Positions 1-11,700 of a DNA stretch of 64,000 bases are shown piece by piece (positions within the stretch are counted from its first letter, which is position 1; every line of letters starts with the position of its first letter). The notes below the pieces were generated by a model. It ran no database searches and had not been told where the DNA came from. It saw nothing but the letters and a program-made list of their open reading frames with translations. The stretch is from the NCBI RefSeq assembly GCF_000764305.2, contig NW_025947730.1:418064-482063 (forward strand), read 5' to 3'. This DNA is from Hyalella azteca (Eukaryota > Arthropoda > Malacostraca > Amphipoda > Hyalellidae). The position numbers were made by a program, and so were the translations under genes.

Positions 1-82
1 TTATTATTATTATTGAAACAGAATAATTAACACGGTATTCATTAAGATATAAATTATGTACATAATTACTGTACTTTTCCAG

Positions 83-196
83 CTTCGAGAGACCCGAACT
101 ACTAAAAAGCGTCCGCAGCGTTATAATCGTCCGACACCCGTTCGTACGACTTGTGTCGGCATACCGCGACAAAATAGAGTCCTGCGTCGACAAAGA
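83..196 (+). CDS. Sulfotransferase exon A (PAPS 3'-phosphate motif)
   Basis: Acceptor ..gtacttttccag|c and donor aaaga|gtgagc. It starts with one base of a split codon and ends with two. It encodes FERPELLKSVRS and then the RHPFVRLVSAYRDK motif. The aspartate usual after the first Arg is His here. Confidence 0.8.
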
Positions 197-3100
197 GTGA
201 GCAGAGTAAAAGATTAGAGAAACTCCTTGGACATCATTCATAAGATTTTTCCAAGATTATTTGTACTAGAATACTTATTACGAGATTACTTATACTTACA
301 CGAGATTCTCAAATATATGCTGCCTGCTTTGCATATAAATATTGATTAGTGATTCTTGTTTGAATTTGTTTTAGACTTTGACGTTGTTTTTAAACCAAAT
401 AAATAATGTTATTAGGCATCAGTTAACAATTACTACATGGATAAAAAGCTTACACTTGTTAACAATTTCTACATGGAGAGTTTAAAAACAGCTTACACTT
501 GTTAACAATTTCTAAATGGGAGTTGTAAAATAGTTTACACTTGTTAACAAAAATAGCTTACAATTGTTAACAATTTCTACATGGAGAGTTTAACAACAGC
601 TTACACTTGTTAACAATTTCATCATGGAGAGTTGTAAAATAGCTTACAATTGTTAACAATTTCTACATGGAGAGTTTAACAACAGCTTACACTTGTTAAC
701 AATTTCATCATGGAGAGTTGTAAAATAGCTTACACTTGTTAACAATTTCTACATGGAGAGTTGTAAATAGCTTACACTTTTTAACAACTTTTACATGGAG
801 AGTTGAAAAACAGCTTACACTTGTTAATAATTCTACATGGAGAGTTGTAAAATAGCTTACACTTGTTAACAATTTTTACATGGAGAGTTGAAAAACAGCT
901 TAAACGTGTTAATAATTCTACATACATAGAAAGTTGAAAAACAGCTTACACTTGTTATCAATTTCTACGCGGAGAATTGAAAAGAAGCTTACACTTTTTT
1001 TCAAAAGTTATTACTATGCACAAAGAGCCTGGGCTTTGCTTAAATTGTAACATTGAAGCAGTGTAACTTTTCACGGAATTTTCCTGGAGACATTAAATAA
1101 CCAAAGAAATAATCATAATAGCAATGCATTGAATTACCTTCAAATTTCTTGGCGTGACGACTGACGTAACTGTAACTGATGGATAAAATTTCGTTTTTCA
1201 ATAAAAGGCTTTACCCTTCACCTAGATTTTTGGGTGAAACGACTCCAGATTTTACCTAGATTTATTGATTACAATTTACATCATCACACACGTAGATATT
1301 TTTAGCAAAGCGAACACACTTAAATCTTCCGTTGTGATTCATGCTATTATTGAGAAATGGATCTCGTTTATGTGCCATGATAATTTGATATTTTATTTCT
1401 ACAACGTCTTCTGTTATTTTCGGCTTCAAAACAATCAACTTTTCAGTGCCTGCTACGCCTACAAGTATGGCTTCACTCGGCAGTCGGTTCCGCGCAGCTT
1501 TAGCGCCTTCGTCGAGTTTCTAATTCGCACAATCCCAGAAAGCGGACCTTTTCGCGGCCAGCTCATTAACGACATCGACAGCCACTGGCTGCCATATTAC
1601 ATAAACTGCGCGCCTTGTGATATTAAGTACGACTTCATTGTCAAGATGGAATCTTGGCAGGATGATGTGAGGTAAAAAATATTCATTTTATTTAGTTTTC
1701 TGGACGAAAGGGTACGTAATATTGATTATAAAGAGCATAGATTTTATTTAAACTTACAAGCTTTCCACAACTGGATTAAGGCGTAGTTAAATTTTCGAAC
1801 ATTTATCTGTGTCTGCCATCAAAAATTCAAACCTTAATTTAGAGCATTTTGGAAGATCCTAGAAACTTAAAATTTGACATGCATGCTTGTGCTGCCTAAC
1901 AATTCAAGATTTGATCATCAGAAGTAATAAGTTTATTGGTAAAAATCGTTAGATTAATTAACTGACTTTCGTATGGAGAGAAAAAATTCTCGTTTGGGAA
2001 TCGAGTTTTTTTTTGTCGAACAACCAGAGTTTTAGCGTGCCGTACTGCTGAGATTTTCTTTTAATTATTAAAAGTATTGAACTAATAAATATAAAAACAT
2101 TTTTAAAAATAACGTTTTGCTGGTGGTTACAAAACTAAAACAATGAAATAAAACGAAAAAAACTAAAAAAAAACACATTTTCTTAACGGACAAAAAAGAA
2201 ACATTAACTTTTTCAGTGAGTTGTCCTAAATTTTATTCTTGACCTAAAATGAAGTATAAATTTTATTTTTTCAAATCTTATGCTGAGAAAACACAATTAA
2301 CGTGGGGCAGGCTCTCTGAAGAACTAAATATCAAATATTTTGAGGAGCAAGTATTATGAATAGAACTTGGGTAATGGATGTCTTAAAGCCCGCCTCACGT
2401 TTTTTGTGTTTTCTCAGCATATGATTTGAAAAAATAAATTTTAAAAATGATTTTAGGTCAAGAATAAAATTTAGGACAACTCACTGAAAAAGGTTAATGT
2501 TTCTTTTTTGTCCGTTAAGAAAATGTGGTTTTACAAATTTTTTTTTATTTGTTTTATTTCATTGTTTTTAGTTTTGTAACATTATTAAAAAATTTAGCCA
2601 TTAGTTCCACGTCAATATCTTGACTGGCTAATAACCGATAGTTTTTAACATTTTGATTCTCAATAAAGGCAATAAATAATGAACGCTCATATCAAGTTGC
2701 ACGAGGCCTTCCGCGTCCTAGGCATGACATTAACGTGTCTCATGTGCGGATTGAACGGTATAATCTCTCCCTATAATTTTCGTTTATTTATTTCAGATTC
2801 GTCCTAGAAAACTTCAATTTCACATCTTTTAGAGAAAACGAACGCATTAATGCTTCTAATGCCACCCACGTTGCACTCGAATATTTTAAGGTACGAGGTA
2901 ATATATAATAAAGCAAGTTTTCGTTAGTGGAGTTACATTAAAACTTGTTAAGCGATTTGTAAAAATGAAGCAAAAGAAGGAAATACACAACCATTCATTT
3001 TTTATTTTAATATGACAGATCATTGCTTCTTTCGTTTAGATTTCACCGATTTAATTGCTAACTACCGCCTATGATAACGTCCAGTCTCATCGAGTTCATT

Positions 3101-3517
3101 GAAGAGATGTAGCTAAGCAATTCCACTGTACTAATTAAATAAGACGGTATTATTGAAATTCCACAACTTTGTGTGCAGTGTAATGAATCTTAGTTCCACG
3201 CGGAAGAACATTTCTATCGAAGCATATTTAATTATTTAAATTGTAGTCGTTTTATTAAGCCATATACTTATTAGGCTTAATCTTCAGATTGAATGTTGAT
3301 GCGAGTTGCATATTTCATACCTAAACTTAACGGAGTAAGGATCGATTGATATGAGCATTACTGGGCTCAAATTGTGGTAAATATCAATTTTTAAAATTGA
3401 TTTTTTATTTTTCAGGACGTCGAACCACACTTAATCAGCAGCCTGTACTCGGCATACTTCGCTGACTTCGAAATGTTCGGTTATAGCCCTAACGGCTTTT
3501 ATAATATTTATAAATAG
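83..3517 (+). CDS. Carbohydrate sulfotransferase, 3' part of gene (exons 83-196, 1447-1671, 2797-2890, 3416-3517)
   Basis: Four exons join in phase (2+1, 2+1, 0) and end at TAG 3515-3517, 535 nt in all. The first contains IIVRHPFVRLVSAYRDKIE, which matches the 3'-phosphate (PAPS) binding motif of the Sulfotransfer_2 / HNK-1ST family (usual form RDPFERLVSAYRDK). The second carries the family's later block, with DSHWLPYY, a CAPC pair and YDFIVKME. The last ends in a Y..YFADFEMFGY motif typical of the family C-terminus. Members are Golgi type II membrane enzymes that move sulfate from PAPS to chondroitin, dermatan or HNK-1-type sugars; the acceptor cannot be told from this part. The N-terminus, membrane anchor and 5'-PAPS motif must lie left of base 83, so the gene is partial because of the window edge. 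It converges on the integrin gene. Confidence 0.85.
421..1000. repeat. 43-bp minisatellite in sulfotransferase intron
   Basis: About 13 diverged copies of a roughly 43-bp unit built round ttgttaacaattTctacatggagag followed by a ..aaatagcttacac half. The copies are contiguous and drift in length, so this is a minisatellite rather than an evenly spaced array. It lies in the intron between sulfotransferase exons A and B. Confidence 0.85.
1447..1671 (+). CDS. Sulfotransferase exon B
   Basis: Acceptor caacttttcag|t and donor gtgag|gtaaaa. In phase with exon A (GA+T gives Asp). It encodes ACYAYKYGF, SFSAFVEFL, DSHWLPYY, CAPC and YDFIVKMESWQDDV. The open frame running left of 1447 is intronic. Confidence 0.82.
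2126..2580. mobile_element. Fold-back (palindromic MITE-like) element in sulfotransferase intron
   Basis: The left arm begins gttacaaaactaaaacaatg and the right arm ends cattgtttttagttttgtaac. The arms stay complementary inward for roughly 200 bp, including the gacctaaaat / attttaggtc and tatgctgagaaaacac / gtgttttctcagcata pairs, around a loop near 2330-2380. No ORF. No clear target-site duplication was seen, so the transposon class is open. Confidence 0.7.
2797..2890 (+). CDS. Sulfotransferase exon C
   Basis: Acceptor tttatttcag|a and donor tttaag|gtacga. It completes a split Arg codon (AG+A) and reads FVLENFNFTSF through NATHVALEYFK with no stop, ending in phase 0. Confidence 0.75.
3416..3517 (+). 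CDS. Sulfotransferase last exon
   Basis: Acceptor atttttcag|gac after a T-rich tract. Thirty-three codons then TAG. SLYSAYFADFEMFGY is the C-terminal (Y..DF..FGY) signature of this sulfotransferase family. Confidence 0.82.
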   Translation, partial: DVEPHLISSLYSAYFADFEMFGYSPNGFYNIYK

Positions 3518-3671
3518 TTTGATATTTTGTTAATGGAAAGAAAAACACAGATAATTTTCATGTTTTTCACGTTATTATAATCCCAACAAAGTTGAGTTAA
3601 ATCTCTGGCATCTGTTACCGATTAAATCTTCGGCGCTCTTCGATTTTCTCACAAGAAATTGAGTAATAAGG

Positions 3672-4310
3672 TGTAATGTTGTATGTAGGCTGCAAATTCC
3701 CTACTTGTATTCAGACCATAGAGATTAAGTATACCGGTGCTGATGTAGGCCGAGGATGGTAATAGTAGCCTTGTCAATTCCGGCTTGCGTGTTGGTGCCT
3801 CGCTTACAGGGGATTACCTGACCATCGCCTAGGTGAGCTATATTTAGAGTTACTGTTGAATACCGTTACTGTGTTATGCGTTACCGTGTTCCGTGTTAAT
3901 TTTACTGTGCCTTAGTGTGTGTTTACTATAGGTGGCTTATATTGTAAATAATTAATCTGGCGTCATGAAAAGCCGTTGGTAGAATAGACATTAGGCGTAT
4001 TAATTAACAGTGTATTTACTATGCTTATTTCTCTTCTAGGATCAAGAGCTTTGTCCCTCAGTTAGCTCGCTCTCTCTCTCCTCCGCGTCTTAGTTCAACA
4101 ACATTAGGCTACTTGTTGAACTTCTTAGTTAATAAACCTTGAACTTGCGCATTTGTTATAAATCCCGTCACGCCTTGAGCATTGCTTCGTAGCCAATTGG
4201 ATAGCTGTTAACCTATTCAGCTTCCGGTAATTGGTGGGTGAGACAACTATGGTCAATACGAACCGTTAAGTGAGGTTACCGGCGATTGGTGGTCAGAGGC
4301 TGGTTCATCA
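3672..4310 (+). mobile_element. Possible decayed LTR retrotransposon LTR
   Basis: The segment starts near tgtaatgttg, contains a (TC)n tract at about 4068-4080 and an aataaa signal near 4131, and ends in two tggtgg-type strings (tggtgggtgaga and tggtggtcagaggctgg). The latter look like a Ty3/gypsy tRNA primer-binding site. No coding part and no paired LTR were found. The class is inferred from layout only. Confidence 0.25.
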
Positions 4311-5439
4311 CATAAGGTTATGGTTGAAATTACTGTTTGTTCAGCATTTCAGTCGCAGATTCGCAAGACTTTTGCAAAATAAAAAAGTTTGAGTTAAGGG
4401 TATTAACAAATAATAGCACTTTCCGTGGGTTGATCTTCCATAATTTTAGACTAACCATGAATTCGGAAATAACTATTCCGTTCTCTAAATAATGAGTGCT
4501 CGTCTCAAACTATACACAGTACAACTCGTGAGATCTGTGATTACATAATCACGAGGAAACCTCAGCAGAAATATATGTTAACTGTCCATGTAGAGGAAAT
4601 AGTTGCAAAACGAGTGCATGAATCAATATAAAGTTAATATCTATGTTCAATGCTCGGTCGAAAAGCACAATAAGAAATGCACGTGTCGGAGTTAGGTTTG
4701 AATACAACAATATTGTATCATCTGTTCACAATCATTATCTATTGAAAAATCGCAATCTTGATTCCACGCTCGTTTTTGACAATTTACTCCACACGTTGCA
4801 AAAATAACGCAGCCAAAAGCACAATGAATCGTAGTCCCTGAGCCCATTGAGGGCTTTTTCAAGTATGAAGATCCCTTCGGCGTTTCCTGAAATATATTGC
4901 AATACTTCCGTGCGCTGAACAATTTCTATGAAAAGTACAAGAGATTAAAATAGTAATTATAATTACTCGATTCTATGTAAGGAAAAGATAATGATGATTG
5001 TAGATACTTGATAGCTGCATACTTTATTTAAATGTATTCATGAATATTCCAGCGAAATATAGCATACTTTAATACACTTAACAGCAAAAAAAATATACAG
5101 CAGTATGACCTAAAAGTAACTTTTCCCTGATTTCAAGCTGAAGTAGTAGTCTAACGGCCAGGGGCTTTACTATAACGTCTCGGTTAGGAAACAATCTCTC
5201 ACAGGAATTCTAAAATAGATGTCGCTTTCAAGATGGAATTCAAGATTGTCGAATATTTCTATTATTAAACTCTCATCACCTTCGAGGTGTCTGATATATA
5301 AAGTAGACATCCATCCAAAGATTGCAAAAAGCTGTGCGATATACATATCTTGACGAGACGAAGTAAATAGGAGTGGCAGATGAATAACAATAACAACCCA
5401 GGCACTTTTGCAGATGTCGCTTACACGAGACGCCTAGAC

Positions 5440-5805
5440 GAGAGTGACAGAGCCGCCTAGACGAGAGTGACAGAGAATGCAATGTTTTTCTCGTCTCTGT
5501 CTCGTCAGGCGCCTAGACGAGAGAGACAGAGAAGGCAATGTTTTTCTCGTCTCTGTCTCGTTAGCCGCCGAAACGAGAGAGACAGAGAATGCAATGTTTT
5601 TCTCGTCTCTGTCTCGTCAGCCGCCTAGACGAGAGTGACAGAGAATGCAATGTTTTTCTCGTCTCTCCGCCGAAACGAGAGAGACAGAGAATGCAATGTT
5701 TTTCTCGTCTCTGTCTCGTCAGCCGCCTAGACGAGAGTGACAGAGAATGCAATGTTTTTCTCGTCTCTGTCTCGTCAGCCGCCGAGACGAGAGTGACAGA
5801 GAAGG
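5440..5805. repeat. About 56-bp minisatellite with hairpin-forming units
   Basis: About six copies of a unit of form cgagagtgacagaga / atgcaatgttttt / ctcgtctctgtctcg / tcagccgccta. Within each unit the gagacagaga-type arm can pair with tctcgtctctgtctc, leaving an atgcaatgttttt loop. Open frames on both strands here are products of the repeat. Confidence 0.85.
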
Positions 5806-5919
5806 GAAATTCAAGTAATCCTGCCAACACAACAACTTAGCTCTACAACTGAGACTCGCCGCCGGACACAGCGTGCTCTGAAGTGGGCCTCAGTTTAAAA
5901 AATTTCCTTTCAAATAAAT

Positions 5920-6045
5920 GCATTCCTAACTTTTTTACAATCTTTACGTTCAGTTAATTATTAAAATAAATAAGACAAAAGACAATGGCACTTGAAATAT
6001 TTTAGGTTAAAATTGTATCTTTCGTCGATAAATATATTCTCAATG
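5920..6045 (-). repeat. Degraded copy of the integrin 3' flank
   Basis: 5920-6020 resembles 8535-8635 (gcattcc..aact, ttcagttaatgatt, gacaaaa.., ccactggaaatatttta, aaaattgt). aaatatattctc at 6030-6041 resembles 8747-8758, on the far side of exon 21. The 93-nt coding exon itself is missing from the copy. Confidence 0.5.
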
Positions 6046-6786
6046 CATTTGATAGCGAAGAGACGTTAATTGTGACTTATTAAGTACTTATTAAAGGCTA
6101 AAGCATATCACTACTTAACCTGAAACATTGAGATTTTCAACAATATTTAATGGATAAAAGAAACATGCTAGTTGATCGCTCTACCTCCATGCTCTTTCAA
6201 TGAGCCTAAATAATACATAACCATTTCCCAACCTGGAAAAACCATAACAACGGTTTCATGATAATCCATAACTTTCTGTACAAATCACTTCTCTCAGTTG
6301 AAATATTAGATGTTATTGACGAACTTAGGTTGCAGTATAGGTGCTAACTCCAGTATTAATCAGTACAGAAACAAGAGATATTCAGTTGTTAATCAAGAAA
6401 TAAAATGAGAAAAAAGTTTTTGCAGTGAATGGCAGCAATCCGGTTTTAATATTCAACAAGGTCAGCTAAAATCATTTACAATCTTCTTCAAACTGATGAT
6501 TTACATTCAGTCTGGACTAAAAATGTCTACAATTATTCAATATTCATCTTAATTATTACCAGGAAATCCATCTTACTAGTGAGTCTACACCACACAGGTA
6601 AAGCCTGACTCGGACCAAATAGCAGCGAAATTTTCACCATTTCTCTTAGTTTCATAATAAGGGACATAGTGCAAGTCAGGCTGAAAAAGACTAGCTGTGG
6701 GATTGAAATATTAAATTAACTTATATATTATGACTAATATACTAATTAAGCACAAGCGTTTTCACACTAATTTGCATAAATAACTT

Positions 6787-7085
6787 CATAGGCGGTTTCG
6801 TAACGCGGTTTCACGTTAACACAGTTTCGCGTTAACACAGTTTCGCGTTTACACAGTTTCACGTTTACACGGTTTCGTGTTAACATTGTTTCGCGATTAC
6901 ACTGTTTCGCGTTTACACAGTTTCGCGTTTACACGGATTCGCGTTTACACAGTTTCACGTTTACACGGTTTCGCGTTTACACAGTTTCGCGTTAACACAG
7001 TTTCGCGTTTACACAGTTTCACGTTTACACTGTTTCGCGTTTACACAGTTTCGCGTTAAAAGTGTTTCGCGTTAAAACTGTTTTG
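6787..7085. repeat. 16-bp minisatellite (acacagtttcgcgttt)
   Basis: About 18 copies of a 16-bp unit acacagtttcgcgtt(t/a), with small changes. It sits in intergenic DNA and has no coding sense. Confidence 0.9.
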
Positions 7086-8649
7086 CGGAGAAAAACATAG
7101 GAACCTCTTATCAATTAGGAACGGACCTTTTTCATTTGGCTTACTGAAAATAACTTCATACAAATGTTAACTGGATAAAAAGACGATAAAAATATAATTT
7201 TAATAGTTGGACTTCAATGAAATATCAATTAATAATTAAATAGTTTACCAATGGATTAAAGTCAATAATGGCAAACATTGCCTCGTTAAACGAAAATTGA
7301 GAACCCTATAAATGTCCGCTAGTTGAACAAAGTTTTGCGTCTGTTAAACGTTCGTAAAATTTCGTAAAACTGAACGGCGTCGTATCGCTGGTTCAAGCCA
7401 AGAATTTTCTAGTTAATCTTAAAATACATCAAACTATACACGTTGCGTACTAACCTACACTATACACAGTTCTTATAAACATACTACCAGATATGCATTT
7501 CATACAACACCTTGAGATTGCCATATACCTTAAGCTAACCCGTTTGCTTGTGCGGAAAATTTAAAATGAACTTTGATACAAAGTTATCACAAACCAGACT
7601 CTTCACCTCATCCATTTTTGTGCGGTCACTGCCATGCTTCGGGAACAAGTAACTCGAAAAAGAAGGATACGATATGTCTTCACTATAAAGTTATGTTGAT
7701 ATTATAGGGTAACAGCGCGTGACGAACCTACATAAGGCATTAAATACGGACGGCAAACAAAATACGGTAACACACAAAGTCCGCTTGTTAGCTATGGACA
7801 CGAGAAAACGATAGGGTTTAAATCACAACGAAGAATATTAGGTTAGGTCTAAAATGTCTGAGCAACAGTTTTGGATAGGTTCTTCGAAAATATGTAGACA
7901 ACTGGAAATACATTTCCAGGAAGCATTTACAGTAGTCAAGAAATGGAACATCAATTAAAGATGTAGTCCAATATTTCAACTACATGGGATTTAATCAAAA
8001 TTGTTTCAACAAACATTCAACAAGTTGAAACACATTCTGCCCCGCGATCCAAACAAGAAAGTGACGAAGGACGACTGGACGTTACATAAATTCGATCAAC
8101 AGTAAAAAAATAATAACAGGCATTCACATTCAAAATTCTATTGACATAACGTCGAAATTAATTTTTAAAAACAAAATAATTTCTTCTGATAAGAGACTAA
8201 CTAAAAACGAGCAACAATGACTCATTGAGAGTAAGAAAATACCCAAAATAAGTAGAATCATGATTTGACTGATGTTCACTGAAATATAAAACGAAGATGA
8301 CCAACAAAAATATTTAAAGTACGACAATAACTCCCGATAGGAGGATAACACACTGTTAGTAATTAATTAAACCAAATTATTATGCTAGAACTTGCACTTG
8401 GTGCTGAAATAGTGGGATATATTATGCTAAAAATAATGTAAGTATAAGAAGACGTAATTGTGCTGCTCTTTTTACGTTATCGGTGATATTTCTTCGCCCA
8501 GCCTGGAATTTTTACATTTACTTTTTTCAAAAACGCATTCCCAACTGACGCATTATAATTTTTAATTTCAGTTAATGATTGAAGTAAAGAGACAAAAACG
8601 ATGCCACTGGAAATATTTTAAATCAAAATTGTTTGTAAAATATGAAGGT

Positions 8650-8742
8650 TTAGGTGATCGTGGTTTGAGCGGCGCCATTGTTGCGCAGAAGTTCTTGTTG
8701 CGATGCGTCGTTCGGTGCCCGACGGCGCTTGAAGAAACCAAG
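8650..8742 (-). CDS. Integrin alpha exon 21 (LGFFKR tail and stop)
   Basis: Acceptor tatttacag|ctt. It encodes [12 protein letters not shown] and a short polar tail ending QTTIT then TAA (8652-8650). LGFFKR is the conserved membrane-proximal alpha-tail motif that contacts the beta subunit and, in the family, talin- and calreticulin-linked regulation. The exon is too short for a length-based ORF scan. Phase 0. Confidence 0.92.
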   Translation of the reverse strand, partial: LGFFKRRRAPNDASQQELLRNNGAAQTTIT

Positions 8743-11700
8743 CTGTAAATATATTCTCTTATAAGATTAATGATGACTGATGTTTTTACAAATATTTAAA
8801 AATGTACGATTTAAAATTAAATACAAGAATACAATATAAAAGAAAATGATTTAAAAATTTTATATACAATTTTAATTTTATTTTTGTACATGAAACCACT
8901 GAATTGTTTTACAATAAAAGATCGCATAACAAGGTACTTGTCTGAATGGTATTGACTGATAAAATGTTTCTCTGGACTCCTCAATTTAGAAGTGGTCTCA
9001 ATTCCCTCATCTTTCTTTGTCATGTCATTCCTTCGTTTAAAAGGTGAACAATTTTTCAGTTTTTTTTAAATCCAATTCTCTTTCTTACTCATTTTTGGAA
9101 CACTCGGTAATCTCATCACAATTGGTAGTCTTGAACCTTTTTGTTTGTTTTCATGAAATGAAAAACTATACACATGGTGACATGGGTAGTTTTAATTCAT
9201 ATATGTGACCGATTTTAGGCTTCTACAACACTCGTTTGGCTTCGTTACATATTGAGAATAATTTCACATGATTATTTATCGAGTAATTTTGTAGATGATT
9301 TATTTATTTTACCGCCCAGAGGATGAGGATGAGAAGCGCTAGCACGAAGAGCCCCGCAAGGACGCTCCCCAAGATTATGATCCACTCCATGGAGCTCTGG
9401 AAGGGCTCGACGCTCGCCCGCACCATGGAGCTAACGGACCCGCTCCACATCTGCACCGTGGAGTCCCCCGTCCCCATTGGAGCAACCACCGCCCAATCAG
9501 GAACGCTGGTTCCGGTGACGTCATCTTCGACGTTAACGAAACCCGGACGCGGATGCAGAGTGCGGACTATGAGGCGTGATGAAATAGTGACTTCGCTCAT
9601 CCCGAGCTGCAAAACGATGGAGGAACATAGTAAATTTATAACAGGAGACGTAACCACACAACGTTACATTTAATATACGTTTAAAAATTACATTTTAAAG
9701 ACAACACTTCTAAAGAATCCAGTGTCTCCAACGTTAAAGATGTACAATGAATTTCTCATTTTATTTTCGAATATTGAATAAATTAATTTTTCAATTTTTT
9801 TTAATTTATAAATTTTTTCAAAATTCTGTCAATTGATTCATGCATTGCCTGCGATTTTACAGTAGTGTGCCAAATTTCAGTTCAATTGGACAGATAAAAG
9901 TGTGTCAAGTATGTTATAAGATTTGTAGCTGACAAAATTATTTTTTACATTTTGTAATATCACAAAAAAAATTATTTTTAAAATCATTTATTTTTTCATT
10001 TGATTCTTGCATTGTCTCCAACTTTACGCAAGTGTGCAAAATTTCAGGTCGATAGGATAAGTAGAAGTGTGTTAAATTTTGATTATAAGATTTGTAGCAG
10101 ACAGACAAACAAGCAAGAAGTGAAATTAAAGAGAAGTATTCTAAGTGAGTTACTGAGCTTATTACTTTAATCTTAAACTGAACACAAACGATTTCTTCTA
10201 GTTAACGCGATCAAACGATAGGAGACTTAAATATATTATACCCTAGAATAAATAAAAAATTACTGGGCATATTACATACTATAGTCTTCAAGTGAACACA
10301 AGCAATTTCTGCTTGTGAACACGATCAAACGTTAGGAGACTTAAATATATTATACCTTATAATATAAAAAAGTTACTGAGCTTATTAATATAATCTTAAA
10401 CTGAACACAAGCGATATCTTCTAGTTAACGCAATCAAACAATAGTAGACATAAATATGTTATTCCCTGGAATAAATAAAAAATTACCGGGCATATTACTA
10501 TAATCTTGAACTGAACACAAGCAATTTCTGCTTGTGAATACGATCAAACGATAGGAGACTTTAATATATTATGCCTTACAATACATATAAGTTACTGAGC
10601 TTATTACTATAATCTTAAACTGAACACAAGCGATATTTTCTAGTTAACGCAATCAAACGATAGGAGACTTGAATATATTATACAGGCATATTACTAAAGT
10701 CTTGAACTGAACACAAGCAATTTCTGCTTGTGAACACGATCAAACGATAGGAGACTTAAATATATTATACCTTATAATATAAAATAAAAGTTACTGGGCT
10801 TATTACTATAATATTAAACTGAACACAAGCGATATCTTCTACTTAACGCGATCAAACGATAAGAGACTTTAATATATTATACCCTAGAATATATAATTAC
10901 CGGGCATTTTACTATAGTCTTGAACTGAACACAAGCAATTTCTGCTTGTGAAAACGATCAAAAGATAGCAGACTTAAATATATTACGTATACCTTAGAAT
11001 ATAAAATATGCGTTTAAAAATTACTTTTTAAAGGCAACACTTCTGAACAATCCAGTGTCTTGGATGTTACACATGTACAATAAATTTCTAATTTTATTTT
11101 CAAATGGTGAAAAAAAAATTATTTTTCAAAAATTTTTTAAGATATCAAAGTTTTGTAAATTTTCAAAATTATTTATTCTGTCAATTGATTCATGCATTGT
11201 CTCTGACTTTATGCAATTGTGCAAAATTTAAGATCAATTGGACAGGTCAAATTGTGTCATATATGGACTATAAGATTTTAGCAGACGAAATTATTATTTA
11301 ATTTTTTTTAATAATGAAAAAAATGTTTAATTTATAAAATTATTTATTCTGTAAATTGATTCATGCATTGTCTCCAACTTTACGCGAGCGTGCAAAATTT
11401 CAGATCGATTGGACAGGTAGAAGATTGTTAAATATCGATTATAAGATTTGTAGCAGACAGACAGACAGACAGACAGACAGGCAGACAGACAGGCAGACAG
11501 ACAGGCAGACAGGCAAACAAACAAGAAGTGAAGTTAAAGAGAAGTCTTGTAAAAACTAGTACAGAAAAGTACATGAATCGGCGACAGGCCTATCCAGGCC
11601 TATTCTTCAACGCCTAAGATACTATAGTATACTAAAAGACACAGTAGCAGCATCCGATATGGCTAGTGTTAGCAGGCTAGTGGGTAATATGAAAAATGTA

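Larger units (their letters stand above)
3518..8649. other. Convergent intergenic region
   Basis: No convincing exon was found on either strand. The region holds the LTR-like remnant (3.7-4.3 kb), a hairpin-forming minisatellite (5.4-5.8 kb), a 16-bp minisatellite (6.8-7.1 kb) and a decayed copy of the integrin 3' flank (5.9-6.05 kb). It separates the stop codons of the sulfotransferase (+) and integrin (-) genes. A GC-rich patch at 5840-5890 remains unexplained. Confidence 0.6.

Noticed and set aside
421..1000. Spaced direct repeats suggestive of CRISPR
   Set aside because: Units are contiguous, diverged, with no constant repeat plus unique spacers, and the DNA is animal.
1265..1446. N-terminal part of the open frame at 1265-1675
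   Set aside because: Upstream of the acceptor at 1445-1446; no family similarity, and exon A joins in phase at 1447.
5561..5840. Overlapping frames of 83-89 codons on both strands
   Set aside because: Both are read-through of the 5.4-5.8 kb minisatellite.
9323..9673. 116-codon plus-strand open frame
   Set aside because: Antisense of integrin exon 20; the minus strand has the conserved membrane helix and fitting splice sites.
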